The position numbers and the translations under genes were made by a program. Shown here piece by piece: positions 36,026 to 44,900 of a DNA stretch of 64,000 nt. This stretch comes from JAACFF01 sp963807975. Its GTDB lineage: Bacteria > Chloroflexota > Anaerolineae > Promineifilales > Promineifilaceae. Location: the NCBI GenBank assembly GCA_963807975.1, contig CAWEDV010000001.1, forward strand, positions 434,001-498,000, in the 5' to 3' direction. The notes under the pieces were generated by a model. The model did no database searches. It was not told where the DNA came from and saw only the letters and a program-made list of their open reading frames with translations. Numbering within the stretch: position 1 is the stretch's first letter; every line of letters begins with the position of its first letter.

Positions 36026-36820
36026 TCATTTCTCAGCCAAAGGACGGCCATGGATGCGCTGATTTCCTGGAGAGTAGGACAGCATCCGGTAATAGACTAA
36101 GTACAAAGAGAACCCACCAGTAACCAGGTACAGCGCCTGCATCCCAAAGGTGCCGCTGTCGCTGCCGGCCATCATGCCGTGCAATAAAGCGATCAGGAAT
36201 GCTAGATAAGATGTGAAGTGAAAGGCCCGCCATACTTTTTGCCCAATTTGTTTACGAAGGTAAAAGCTGGCAATCAGGGCCAGGAAAATGTAAAAAGTCA
36301 GCGACCCCAATCCTGTCCAGAACGGCTCGTAGGAACTGGCGAACGGAACCAGCAGTTGCCAAAGGTCAAAACCGATATAGGAATCACCGAGCAAAGCCAA
36401 TGCATGAATGGCCGCAAAAACGACACCCAAAATGGGCAGATACTCGTGCAAGGCGAAGGATTCTGGAACGCGTATATAACCCTTGGTAACCTTACTGCTC
36501 ATTATGATTCCCCAGCAAGTCGCCAGCCAAAGCAGAAGGTAAGCGACGATGCCGCCGGCGCGTGCTACATACCAGAAAGCGTGACTTCCGTCTACGAGTG
36601 GAAGGTCCATAACCCGCGCTTGATCTTCGAAAGTGGTTCGAATCGATTGCGGGAATATCCCTACCAAAATCCGGCTTAAAAGGCTAAAAGGGTCAACGTT
36701 GCCGCTCCTTACTAGCACGACCAGTAGAAGCAGCGCTAGAACGCCACCTGCTACACTTACAAGGATCACTAATTGCCTGGTTTTTCCCGTGTTCTGATTT
36801 TTATTGGAGAGCATTTCCAT
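36026..36820 (-). CDS. Ferric-reductase-like transmembrane haem protein
   Basis: A 264-residue membrane protein with one N-terminal helix and a five- to six-helix core. The core carries paired histidines in FALHEYLP / AAIHALALLG and AFHFTSYLAFLIALLHG, the pattern of ferric-reductase-like (MsrQ/YedZ/NOX-type) haem b proteins. No flavin- or NAD-binding C-terminal domain is present, so electrons must come from or go to a partner. The nearby ApbE gene and the shared operon suggest a flavin/haem electron path across the membrane. AGGAA precedes the ATG. Confidence 0.75.
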   Translation of the reverse strand: MEMLSNKNQNTGKTRQLVILVSVAGGVLALLLLVVLVRSGNVDPFSLLSRILVGIFPQSIRTTFEDQARVMDLPLVDGSHAFWYVARAGGIVAYLLLWLATCWGIIMSSKVTKGYIRVPESFALHEYLPILGVVFAAIHALALLGDSYIGFDLWQLLVPFASSYEPFWTGLGSLTFYIFLALIASFYLRKQIGQKVWRAFHFTSYLAFLIALLHGMMAGSDSGTFGMQALYLVTGGFSLYLVYYRMLSYSPGNQRIHGRPLAEK

Positions 36821-36865
36821 TTATTTCCTTAATTTCAAACTAGCTCAAAGAGGTTCTTCACTATC

Positions 36866-37351
36866 TCAACTACCTTTGCTTTGATTACCCCCGCTGTTTC
36901 CGCCGTTCGAGGGCGGATTTGCTGCCACTTGGGGAGGGGCAGGCGCTGGTGGCGGGACATATTCCGGTAATGTAGGCAGTGGGGCCAGCGTGGGTAAAGG
37001 TGCCATGCTGGGCATAGCCGCATGGTCAAAGGAGTTGGCCGCTTCTTGTTCCATTTGGATAGATTCATCTGGCTGTACTCCCGCCGGCCCACCCGTCGCC
37101 AGCGTAGGCAATGGCTTAATTTCCAGTCGAGGTATTTCCGCAGGAGGCTGGATCGCCGGCCAAGGTGTGGAACCAGGCGGGATTGCCGTTGGCGTTAGAC
37201 TACGAACCTCCTCAACAACTTCTACGCCGGAAGCGGATTTCTCCATTCGGCCGATGATATTCCAACCCCCGACGACACTAAGCACGCTAAGCGCACCCAT
37301 TGTCACCTTGTGACTGGTAGTAATTTTGTTAGTTTTCTTTCGTTTGCTCAT
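36866..37351 (-). CDS. Membrane-anchored Pro-rich protein (161 aa)
   Basis: A short basic N-terminus and one hydrophobic segment (MGALSVLSVVGGWNII) are followed by an extracytoplasmic region rich in Pro, with PLPTLAPLPTLP-type repeats, ending in a Gly/Asn/Ser tail. AGGAG lies upstream of the ATG. No domain is recognised; it is probably an anchored spacer or surface component. It lies between ApbE and the haem protein and is transcribed with them. Confidence 0.7.
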   Translation of the reverse strand: MSKRKKTNKITTSHKVTMGALSVLSVVGGWNIIGRMEKSASGVEVVEEVRSLTPTAIPPGSTPWPAIQPPAEIPRLEIKPLPTLATGGPAGVQPDESIQMEQEAANSFDHAAMPSMAPLPTLAPLPTLPEYVPPPAPAPPQVAANPPSNGGNSGGNQSKGS

Positions 37352-37447
37352 ATGTCTTTCTCCTAAGGAATATGGTCAAGAAACTTTGGCGCGATGGTCA
37401 GTGGCTAACTTCTTTCACCAGTCTGCAGCCATTTGTCTACAAATCAC

Positions 37448-38470
37448 TCAATAACCATATGGATCCATTCGATCGAGGAATTGATTCATATTGCTGGTTA
37501 AATGAATTTCGTTATTGAAGGAGAATAGCGCCCCCTCTACATCCGGAATGGTTTCCAAGAAGGCTAAGCCTTCCTCTATTCCCAGTATGAGTGCCACCTT
37601 GGCATATATCTCGGCCGTGAACACCCGTCCGGCAACAACCGAGACGGAAATAGCATCTGTCTGCGCCGGCCGGCCGCTGCGCGGATCTATCAGATGGTGT
37701 TGGACGATTTCATTTTTTACCCACCGGCGCCTGGCAATGGTTGATGTAGCTACCGCGTGATGGCGCAGCGTCAATGAAGCGTAGTTCAGCTCCTGGTTTT
37801 GTGGGTGTGCGAGGTGGATTTCCCAACCTCGAGTGAACCCTGGTGTTCCATAGGCATAAAGATCCCCACCCGCATTCAGCAGAAAGTGTCCCTTCCCGTA
37901 AAGCTCATCGGCAACGCGGTCTACTGTCCAACCCTTGCCCATGCCTCCAAGATCTATGCGCAAACCGGGGGGACGATTAATCACTAGCGAAAAGGGTTCA
38001 AGGCTCATATGACGATAATCGTAACCGGTCAAAATTCGATCTGAATCGGTTTTTGTAATCGGTAAAAAATCCGCAGCAATATCGTCATTCATCAATGGTC
38101 TCGGATTGGCCACTGCTCCAAAGCTGCAGTCATATCCAGCCTCTTCCAGGTAGACAAGGATCGTAGGGTCATAAATGCCACCTGTTTGTTGGGCTGCCCA
38201 GAGAGCAGCCTCCACCGCCGCGAAAAAATCTTGACTTGCGATGAAATGGGGCCGCTGGCAATCATTAAAACGAATTAACTCGCTGTCCGCCCGAAATCGA
38301 GATAACAGCTGCTCGAAGTAACGAAAGGTCTCCTCTACGATCTGGACCAACGCCTTTTGCTTAGGTGCCACCATAGAAAATTGAATGTCCGTGTTCATTG
38401 CCCGCATCGTGTGTTGGTGCCAATCCCAAATCAATTGGTCATTTTTGGCGGATTGTTTAGTCGTTATCAT
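37448..38470 (-). CDS. apbE: FAD:protein FMN transferase (ApbE)
   Basis: A protein of about 340 residues with the ApbE core: HTMRAMNTDIQF near the start, DLGGMGKGWTVDRVADEL, LLNAGGDLYAYG and HLIDPRSGRPAQTDAISVSV. ApbE attaches FMN covalently to Ser/Thr of exported or membrane flavoproteins. The frame is open far upstream, but those codons only mirror the Asp/His repeats of the preceding gene, so the ATG at 38470, which overlaps that gene's end by 14 nt, is preferred. No lipobox is visible. No FMN_bind domain or clear flavinylation motif is found among the neighbours, so its target is unknown. Confidence 0.85.
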   Translation of the reverse strand: MITTKQSAKNDQLIWDWHQHTMRAMNTDIQFSMVAPKQKALVQIVEETFRYFEQLLSRFRADSELIRFNDCQRPHFIASQDFFAAVEAALWAAQQTGGIYDPTILVYLEEAGYDCSFGAVANPRPLMNDDIAADFLPITKTDSDRILTGYDYRHMSLEPFSLVINRPPGLRIDLGGMGKGWTVDRVADELYGKGHFLLNAGGDLYAYGTPGFTRGWEIHLAHPQNQELNYASLTLRHHAVATSTIARRRWVKNEIVQHHLIDPRSGRPAQTDAISVSVVAGRVFTAEIYAKVALILGIEEGLAFLETIPDVEGALFSFNNEIHLTSNMNQFLDRMDPYGY

Positions 38471-39119
38471 GGTCATCGTCATGGTCATCGTTATCGTGAT
38501 CGTCATCATCATCATCGTCACGATCATCGTGATCGGCATCACCGTGATCGCCGCCATTATTGGATCCTGATGATGAACCACCGCCGCCGTTGGCCATGGC
38601 CAACGCTTCCTGGGTAGCGATTTGATCGTACGCCACTTGTATTTGAGCATATACCGATTCGATTTCCTGCCGCATTTGTGCATCCTTATAACTCAGACTG
38701 TTTTGTAAACCCGTCATTTCTTCCTGAAACGATTGGTCTGCAGCACCGATCTCATCCTCGATGCTGTTGGCCCCCTTCTGTAATGCTTTTATGCGATCTG
38801 AAGCCTCGGTAAGTCGGGAGTTGGTTTCTTCCAGCCGCCCCTCGAGGGCAGTGAATTGGTTCTGGTAAGTATCGTCTAAGGTTTCTATTGCCATCTGGCG
38901 CTGGTCTAGCTGGTCCTGGAGAGCAGCTTCTCGCGCGGTTAAGGCCGCTTCAAATTCACCTAGCTGTTGTTCGCCTGTATTTCCCAATACCTCAATCGGC
39001 GGCGGGATTTCCAGCCCAGCATTTGCCTGTACTTCATTGAAGAAAGACAGAATTAGAAGAACGCTTGCAATCATGCCGGTAAGCATACCGGCACCAATCA
39101 ATGCTGATTTTCGGGACAT
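38457..39119 (-). CDS. Membrane-anchored coiled-coil protein with an Asp/His-rich tail
   Basis: A 220-residue protein: one N-terminal membrane helix, a long Gln/Glu-rich coiled coil (about 50-170), a Gly/Ser hinge and a C-terminal tail of about 35 residues made almost only of Asp and His. The tail looks like a divalent-metal-binding sequence (Zn, Cu, Ni or Fe). GAGAGGTG precedes the ATG. It is a probable paralogue of the next gene upstream. The context with a haem protein and ApbE suggests metal or redox handling at the outer face of the membrane. Confidence 0.75.
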   Translation of the reverse strand: MSRKSALIGAGMLTGMIASVLLILSFFNEVQANAGLEIPPPIEVLGNTGEQQLGEFEAALTAREAALQDQLDQRQMAIETLDDTYQNQFTALEGRLEETNSRLTEASDRIKALQKGANSIEDEIGAADQSFQEEMTGLQNSLSYKDAQMRQEIESVYAQIQVAYDQIATQEALAMANGGGGSSSGSNNGGDHGDADHDDRDDDDDDDHDNDDHDDDHDND

Positions 39120-39132
39120 GTTATCACCTCTC

Positions 39133-39642
39133 TTATTGTCCTAAACGGGAGAAAGCGTCATTTAATCTGACATTTGCCTCATCTAGTTGGGCCTGTAATT
39201 GTTGAACATTGACCTGATATTGGTAATAAGCCTGCTGGCGCTGACTCTCGGTATTCACAGCGCGTTCAGTTTGAGCATTAAGAAGCGCGTCAATCTGCTC
39301 CTGTAAAATCGTTTCTTGACTTTGTAATTGGATTAACTGTTCCTCGCCAGTGACAATCAATCCGCTCAATTCTTCAACCTGCAAATCATATGCGCTCTGG
39401 CGGTCAGCTAATTCGGCATCTAAATTGGCGATCTGTGCCTGGAGTAATGTTTCCCGCGCCTCAAACGCGGCTTGAATAGCCGCCATTTGAGGAACATCTG
39501 TGGTTTCTTCAACGAGATCCGCTACTTCCTCACTGTTAGCAGCGGATTCTGCCTCAGAAACCAGCAGGAAATTAAAAATGCCGATGGTCATGACAATGAC
39601 GGCCGTTATTCCGACCGCAAGAATTACTCCCAAGTTTTTCAT
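39133..39642 (-). CDS. Membrane-anchored coiled-coil protein
   Basis: A 169-residue protein with one N-terminal membrane helix (GVILAVGITAVIVMTIGIF) and a long Glu/Gln-rich coiled coil; it lacks the Asp/His tail of its neighbour. The ATG at 39642 is chosen because AGGAG lies 8 nt upstream; the ATG at 39648 is too close to that site. It is the first gene downstream of the minus-strand ECF-type promoter at 39702-39728. Confidence 0.72.
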   Translation of the reverse strand: MKNLGVILAVGITAVIVMTIGIFNFLLVSEAESAANSEEVADLVEETTDVPQMAAIQAAFEARETLLQAQIANLDAELADRQSAYDLQVEELSGLIVTGEEQLIQLQSQETILQEQIDALLNAQTERAVNTESQRQQAYYQYQVNVQQLQAQLDEANVRLNDAFSRLGQ

Positions 39643-39701
39643 AGTCATATCTCCTAATTTGCGCTTATCGGTTATTTGCCTCGCGATGGCATTAATCTAT
39701 T

Positions 39702-39728
39702 AGTGACAAAACATACATAAAAGTAACG
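39702..39728 (-). promoter_or_regulatory. ECF-type promoter of the coiled-coil/ApbE/haem operon
   Basis: On the minus strand the sequence reads CGTTACTTT-N10-TTGTCACT. The same motif with the same N10 occurs on the plus strand at 39797-39823, with 16 of 17 fixed positions identical. Paired motifs in front of a sigma-factor gene and its divergent neighbour are the hallmark of an autoregulated ECF regulon. Confidence 0.65.
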
Positions 39729-39796
39729 AATGAAAATAAAGCCTCCATGTTAGTTTCGGCATTTTAGGAAGTCGCGACAGCAAAATTCATCTTTGC

Positions 39797-39823
39797 CGTT
39801 ACTTTCTTACCGATTTGGTCACT
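39797..39823 (+). promoter_or_regulatory. ECF-type promoter of the sigma-factor operon
   Basis: CGTTACTTT-N10-TGGTCACT matches the divergent motif at 39702-39728. GTTAC would be the -35 element and GTCACT the -10. It implies a 5' leader of about 150 nt before the GTG start of the sigma gene. Confidence 0.65.
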
Positions 39824-39876
39824 TCAATAATGGGACTGCAACAAGATCGACGAACTTGCTCGGTTCCGAGTTCCGG

Positions 39877-39981
39877 ATGGAACGAAGAGAAAGAAGGGTC
39901 AACCTAATGATGGAGGTGTTTCCGGTGCGTTTACCCGCCAAGGATATCAATAGGCTATTGGAACTTTGGACGGATAGATAG
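39877..39981 (+). CDS. Possible 34-aa leader peptide before the ECF sigma gene
   Basis: A short Arg-rich frame ends 4 nt before the GTG of the sigma factor, so translation of the two could be coupled. It lies fully within the predicted leader RNA. No family is known, and chance is a fair alternative. Confidence 0.2.
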   Translation: MERRERRVNLMMEVFPVRLPAKDINRLLELWTDR

Positions 39982-39984
39982 CCG

Positions 39985-40539
39985 GTGACGTATCATTACA
40001 TTGTGCTAGAGGAACTCAACCTGCTTAGGCAAGCAAAGGCGCTAAATGAAGAAGCATTGGCAGAGATACATGATATGTATTATCAAGGTATCTACCGCTT
40101 CTTTTCATTTCGAATGCCGGATTCTCAGACAGCCGAGGATTTAACCAGTGAGGTATTCTTACGCTTCCTTAGGGCCATTCGCGATAAACATGCGCCACCG
40201 AACACGATTCGAGCTTGGCTCTTTGGTGCAGCTAGAAACGTCGCCAGAGAGTATTATCGCCGGAGCAAAAAAACAGAAACCATTTCTATGACAGAGACCA
40301 TACCAGGTGGAGATAGTTCCCTTGAGAGTGGCCTTTCGAAACGTATGGACATACAGGCATTAGGTAAGGCAATGGAGCGGTTGACCGAGGATCAAAGACA
40401 TGTACTGGCCCTTCGCTTTGGGTACGGATTACCAATTCGTGAAGTTGCCGAGATCATCAACAAGAGCGACGCGGCTGTTAAAATGCTGCAAGCGCGGGCC
40501 ATTGTGGCGCTAACCAACCAATTGGATCCTCAAAGGTAG
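39985..40539 (+). CDS. ECF sigma-70 family RNA polymerase sigma factor
   Basis: A 184-residue sigma factor with region 2 (AEDLTSEVFLRFLRAI and AWLFGAARNVAREYYRR) and region 4 (LTEDQRHVLALRFGYGLPIREVAEIINKS followed by AAVKMLQARA). It starts at a GTG with a weak ribosome site, 4 nt after a small frame. It is followed 4 nt later by a membrane protein with a cytoplasmic N-terminus that is likely its anti-sigma factor. It probably recognises the two matching promoters at 39702 and 39797. Confidence 0.9.
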   Translation: MTYHYIVLEELNLLRQAKALNEEALAEIHDMYYQGIYRFFSFRMPDSQTAEDLTSEVFLRFLRAIRDKHAPPNTIRAWLFGAARNVAREYYRRSKKTETISMTETIPGGDSSLESGLSKRMDIQALGKAMERLTEDQRHVLALRFGYGLPIREVAEIINKSDAAVKMLQARAIVALTNQLDPQR

Positions 40540-40543
40540 AATC

Positions 40544-41680
40544 ATGAACCGGCAGCTAGAAAATACCTTAATAGAAGCCCTTGATCTCTTAGACCAAGGG
40601 CTGCCGGTCGTAATGATATTGTCTAGATATCCGGATATGACCAATGAATTACGGCCGTACCTGGTGACAGCAGCGAAGCTAGCCCGCCAGGCCAAACCTT
40701 CCTCAGCCGCGGCAGAACAGGCATCGAAGCGCCAGTTTTTGCAGCAGGCTGTCGAGCTGCAGCATAAACCCCGGAAACCGGTAGCGGCCTGGTTACGACA
40801 GATTTTAGTATCCGCTGTGGCTGTCTTGTTGTTGATATTTATGGGCGGCGCCATGTTGATTTTTGCTTCCAGTGAAGCCATACCCGGGGATACGCTTTAC
40901 AGCACCAAGCGTTTCTTGGAGATGGTACGGCTGACCTATTCCGCGAACACAGAAACCGCAGCCTCGATGATTGAAGGTTTCCGCCAGGAACGTGTAGATG
41001 AAGTGGCTGCTCTTCTATCTTTAGACCGTCATGAAATGGTGACCTTTAGCGGCACTGTTGAAAACCTCACTCCACAGAGATGGATTGTCGAGGGCATTCC
41101 CGTGGTTATCACCTCCTCAACTATCATCGCTGATGAAGTAGAAGCTGGTTTTCTGGTCCAGGTCACGGGAATGACTGCCGGCGGGGTTCTCCTGGCCGAT
41201 CAGGTCGAAATCATCGTCGGTTTGCCTAAACCTGATCCTAATGTTCCTCCCCTGTCGATAACGCCATCACCTACACCGTCACCTTCACCATCGCCAACCG
41301 TCGAGCCTGTCAAAACCCCTGAACGTCCGGATATACTCCAACCGGACGACGATTCAGAAACAAACCCGCCGGCCCCGTTGCCTACTCCGACGGCCACTTT
41401 TGAAGATGGGTCAGCCGCAGACGACGTCGAACCTGAGAACGAAGACGATCCAAATGGCCACGAAGGCGATGGAGATGATCGAGGCCAACAAGCGGGGCAA
41501 GAGCATAGCGACAATACTCCCACTGATCAGGGTGGCGACGTCGAGCCTGAGGAGGATAGCGAACCCGATGGGGGCGAAGACGGTGGAGATGATCATGGCC
41601 AGCAAGAGGGAAAGGAAGATGGTGACAATTCTTCCAATGAAAAGGGTGACGATAGGGATGACCCCGATGATAGTGGGTAG
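40544..41680 (+). CDS. Membrane anti-sigma-like protein with DUF5667/DUF5666-type domains
   Basis: A 378-residue single-pass protein. The cytoplasmic N-terminus (about 1-85) is followed by one hydrophobic helix (about 88-108). An extracytoplasmic DUF5667-like segment comes next (PGDTLYSTKRFLEMVRL), then a DUF5666-like beta domain (FSGTVENLTPQRWIVEG), a Pro/Ser/Thr spacer and a very acidic tail of about 120 residues with repeats of the type DDxGQQxGxExxDN. The acidic tail may bind Ca2+ or other cations. Position directly after the ECF sigma gene indicates a sensor/anti-sigma role; this is inferred from operon structure. Confidence 0.78.
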   Translation: MNRQLENTLIEALDLLDQGLPVVMILSRYPDMTNELRPYLVTAAKLARQAKPSSAAAEQASKRQFLQQAVELQHKPRKPVAAWLRQILVSAVAVLLLIFMGGAMLIFASSEAIPGDTLYSTKRFLEMVRLTYSANTETAASMIEGFRQERVDEVAALLSLDRHEMVTFSGTVENLTPQRWIVEGIPVVITSSTIIADEVEAGFLVQVTGMTAGGVLLADQVEIIVGLPKPDPNVPPLSITPSPTPSPSPSPTVEPVKTPERPDILQPDDDSETNPPAPLPTPTATFEDGSAADDVEPENEDDPNGHEGDGDDRGQQAGQEHSDNTPTDQGGDVEPEEDSEPDGGEDGGDDHGQQEGKEDGDNSSNEKGDDRDDPDDSG

Positions 41681-41976
41681 GTAAGCACGAAAGCGAAGAA
41701 TCGCACCATGATCGGGGATTTGGCGTCTTTTTAGCGGCCCGCCTTCTGATCCCACCCAATTTCTAATCGCCGTTACAGCCGTGGCCAATGGTCTGACCCT
41801 GGTATCGGCAAGTCAGAAAGCGTTCGGCCGTGTCCTGGGATTATCAATTGAATACGGTTCTGCTTCCCGAGACGTGCGCCCACATCATCAGATCTTCATC
41901 ACCCCATAGCACTGCAATAGGTGATGCGGTCATCTTGTTCTCGATCTTCTCCAGAACCACCGTTTATGCATTATTG
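41681..41976. other. Gap between convergent genes
   Basis: The region separates the 3' ends of the acidic membrane protein and the giant minus-strand regulator. I see no gene and no convincing hairpin terminator. Confidence 0.4.
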
Positions 41977-44900
41977 TCAACCCAGCTCTGCAGTCCACCC
42001 TTGTAAAAATCCGGCCGTTTCCCACATATCCATTGTTTCGCCGCCTGCGACAGCCCAAGCCGTTTCATCAGGAGATAGCACGGCGCTTGCCTCCTTTATC
42101 CGTTTTTCCACGACATCGGCAAACCAGCATGAGTTGGCAACAAAAGGATGTTGTTGGGCCAGGGTATAAAGTTCAACTGCGGATACAGCTTCATTATTAA
42201 CGGCTTCTATGTAGGCCGCAGCGGCCAGGACATTGGCCATGTTTAAATGATCTTTGCGCTTGACGGCCGATTGCAGTTCAGACTGCAGATGTTGGCGAGC
42301 GGCGGGAAGAAAATCCAGCGCCGCTTCCGTCATAGACCAATACAAATGATTGCCGGCTACATAAGTCTGCTGGCCAACCGGTCGAGAGGGACAGAGCCTA
42401 TCGCTTTGTTCAAGATATTCTTTGACCAATCTGTAATCACCGATAGCTAACTGAGTTTGGGCCAGCAGTGCCAATGCTTCACAAGTAAAAAAGAGATGTC
42501 CGTGTTGTTGGCTCAGGCGAAGCGCTATGTGGCCCTCTTCTTGGGCTTTTTCATAGCGACCTTCATGTAGATAGCTGAGCCCCAGACAAACATGGCAGCG
42601 GATTAAACCCCAGGTATAGCCGGATTCTTCATGCAGTAGCTTTTCCTCGGCAAGCAGCGTCCCTGCTTCCTTAAACCGGCCCGCGAAAAAATAAACCGTC
42701 TGCAATTTAGCCAGCCCATAAGAAAAATCACTCGCCGGCAATATTCGTGAGACCGCAATCGCGGCCAACAGACGCTTTTCTGCCTCTTCAAACCGGCCGG
42801 CTATCCCAGCGAGTTCCCCTTGTAGGAATTGGCATGCTACGACGCCTATCTGATAATTTAGTGTTTGCAGCAGCCTGATACTATCAACTAATAAAGCCTC
42901 TGCTGCGGCAAGATCACCCTCATTGCGCGCTGCCCGAGCCGAAGCCATTAGCGCTTGCGCTGCCAAGAGCCGGTCGTCTATTTCAAGCGCCAAATCATAA
43001 CCCTGCTGCAGCAGTTGTCGCGCTTGCCTCGGTCGCTTCTGATATTGCCTGAATCCATCAATAAAGTATGAGAATGCCCGTTCTGCACGCGTATCACCCT
43101 GGTGTAAAGCAAGATCTGCCAGGAGCCTTTGACCTTCCGGCCACAGTTGCTCAGCTGCTGTGTCATGTCCTAACGCAAATAGAATGTCAACTTGTCGCGC
43201 TGTGATCCAGAACAAAGTACGTTTGCTGGTTTTAGGATCGGCCGCTAATTCCAGTCGCATATATTCATAGAAAATGTTGGCATCCATTGGACTGTTTTGT
43301 ATTTCGTAGTAAAACGCGAACGTATCCAACACGGACTTAAAATCATCTGTCCTGCCCACATGAATAGCCTGGTTAATGGCTGCTCGAATATTATTCATCT
43401 CTAAATCAGTACCATTCTTTGCTTGAACGTATTCAGGTCCAGATAGGTTGGGCAACTGTTGAACAAACCAGTCGATGTAATAAGCGCTGTGACGATCGGG
43501 CACTGTTTTGTCTGTTAAGCGGGCTAAGCTGAATTGGCGTAGTAATTCGTGAACGTGATAGCGGTTTTCGTGGGCATCAAAACTTAATAAGGATTTATTG
43601 ACCAAGGCGGCCAGTTCAGACAATGAGGCGTGAATAATGGACGCCGCCGCCTCGCGAGTAAAGCCGTCCCGAAACACCGCCAAGCCGGCCAAGACTTGCT
43701 GCAATTTCACTTCAAGCTGCTGCCAGGAGGTCTCAAAAACAGCCTGCATACTGCGATGGCGTACGGGCATATCGCGCATATCACTTTCCAGAAAGTCCAG
43801 ATTGCGCTGGATTTCCAGCGCGATTTCTTCTAAAGTAAATAAATCCACCCAGGCGGACGCCAGTTCCAATGCTAGAGGCATGCCCTCCACCAGACGGCAG
43901 ATATGGTCAAGAGTGCCCAAGCTTTCGCCCCTGGCTTGGAAATTTGGGTGCAGACGACGTGCCGCTTGCACAAATAAAGCCCGCGCATCACCCATATCGA
44001 CCAATGACAATCCCTCAATACGATAGACCTGTTCCCATTGCAGCCGCAGGCGTTCACGGGAAGTAACCAGAATCTGCAGCAGTGGCGCAGCTTGTAATAA
44101 CCGGCTAACCAAGTCACAGCCGTCCAGCAAATGCTCGAAATTATCTAAAACAAGCAATATCCGCTTAGCTCGCAAATAGTCAAGAAGCTGTGCTTCTCCC
44201 CGTTCCATTTGTACCTGCATCGCTTCAGCAATGGCCGGTACGATGCGTTCGCTCTCGTTCAAGCCGGCCAAAGGAACAAAAAAGACGCCTTGCGGAAAGC
44301 TGTGCTGCACAAGTTGGTATTCGGCAGCAGCAAGCGACAGGCGCGTTTTGCCCATACCGCCTTGCCCCACAATTGTCACGAGCCTTGTTTGGGGATCAGT
44401 TATTAAATCATCCAGAGCCGTCAGTTCCGATTGACGGCCGATAAAAGGTGTGGCTTGCGGCGGCAGATTATGTGGTGATTGGGCTGGAGCATCTAGCTTC
44501 AGTGCTTGCTCATCACCCCGCATTTCGCCCGAAAAACTGTCGTCACGAATGGTATCCACTAACACCTCTGTCGCCGAAGATGGGCCGATACCCAGTTCGT
44601 CTTGCAGCAGGTGTCGCAGGGATTGGTAATGGGAAAGGGCAGCGGTCCGACGGCCGCTGCGGGCCAAGATCATCATCAACTGCAGGTGTGCTTCCTCGTG
44701 CAGGTTGTCTATGTCGAGCTGCCGGCGGACAAGCGCTTCTGCCTGCGCAAAGTTTGCCTGCTTGATCTGTTCATCTGCCAGGCGTGCCAGCCCATTAAGG
44801 AGACGGAGGCGCAAACCCTCGCGACGGGTTTGGACCCAGTTTTCAAAATTAGGGCTGCCAGGCAGGTAGAAGCCAGTCAAAAAATCATCGCGATAGAGAG

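Larger units (their letters stand above)
39661..39984. other. Divergent control region of the ECF module
   Basis: A region of about 320 nt between the minus-strand coiled-coil operon and the plus-strand sigma-factor operon. It holds two promoters of identical design, facing away from each other, and a possible short leader frame before the sigma gene. Confidence 0.6.

Noticed and set aside
38457..38560. GAT/CAT-rich repeat as a possible CRISPR or microsatellite array
   Set aside because: It is coding sequence for an Asp/His tail in a gene with a good ribosome site; the period is codon-based and no spacers exist.
38471..38683. Longer ApbE reading frame with many Met/Thr/Ile residues at the N-terminus
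   Set aside because: These codons are the shifted reading of the Asp/His repeat (GAT/CAT/GAC) of the preceding gene and are not a plausible signal peptide.
39793..39876. Upstream extension of the short leader frame before the ECF gene
   Set aside because: It would start upstream of the predicted transcription start, inside the promoter.
41200..41788. Long minus-strand frames opposite the acidic membrane protein gene
   Set aside because: They mirror its repetitive acidic codons and have no coding support of their own.
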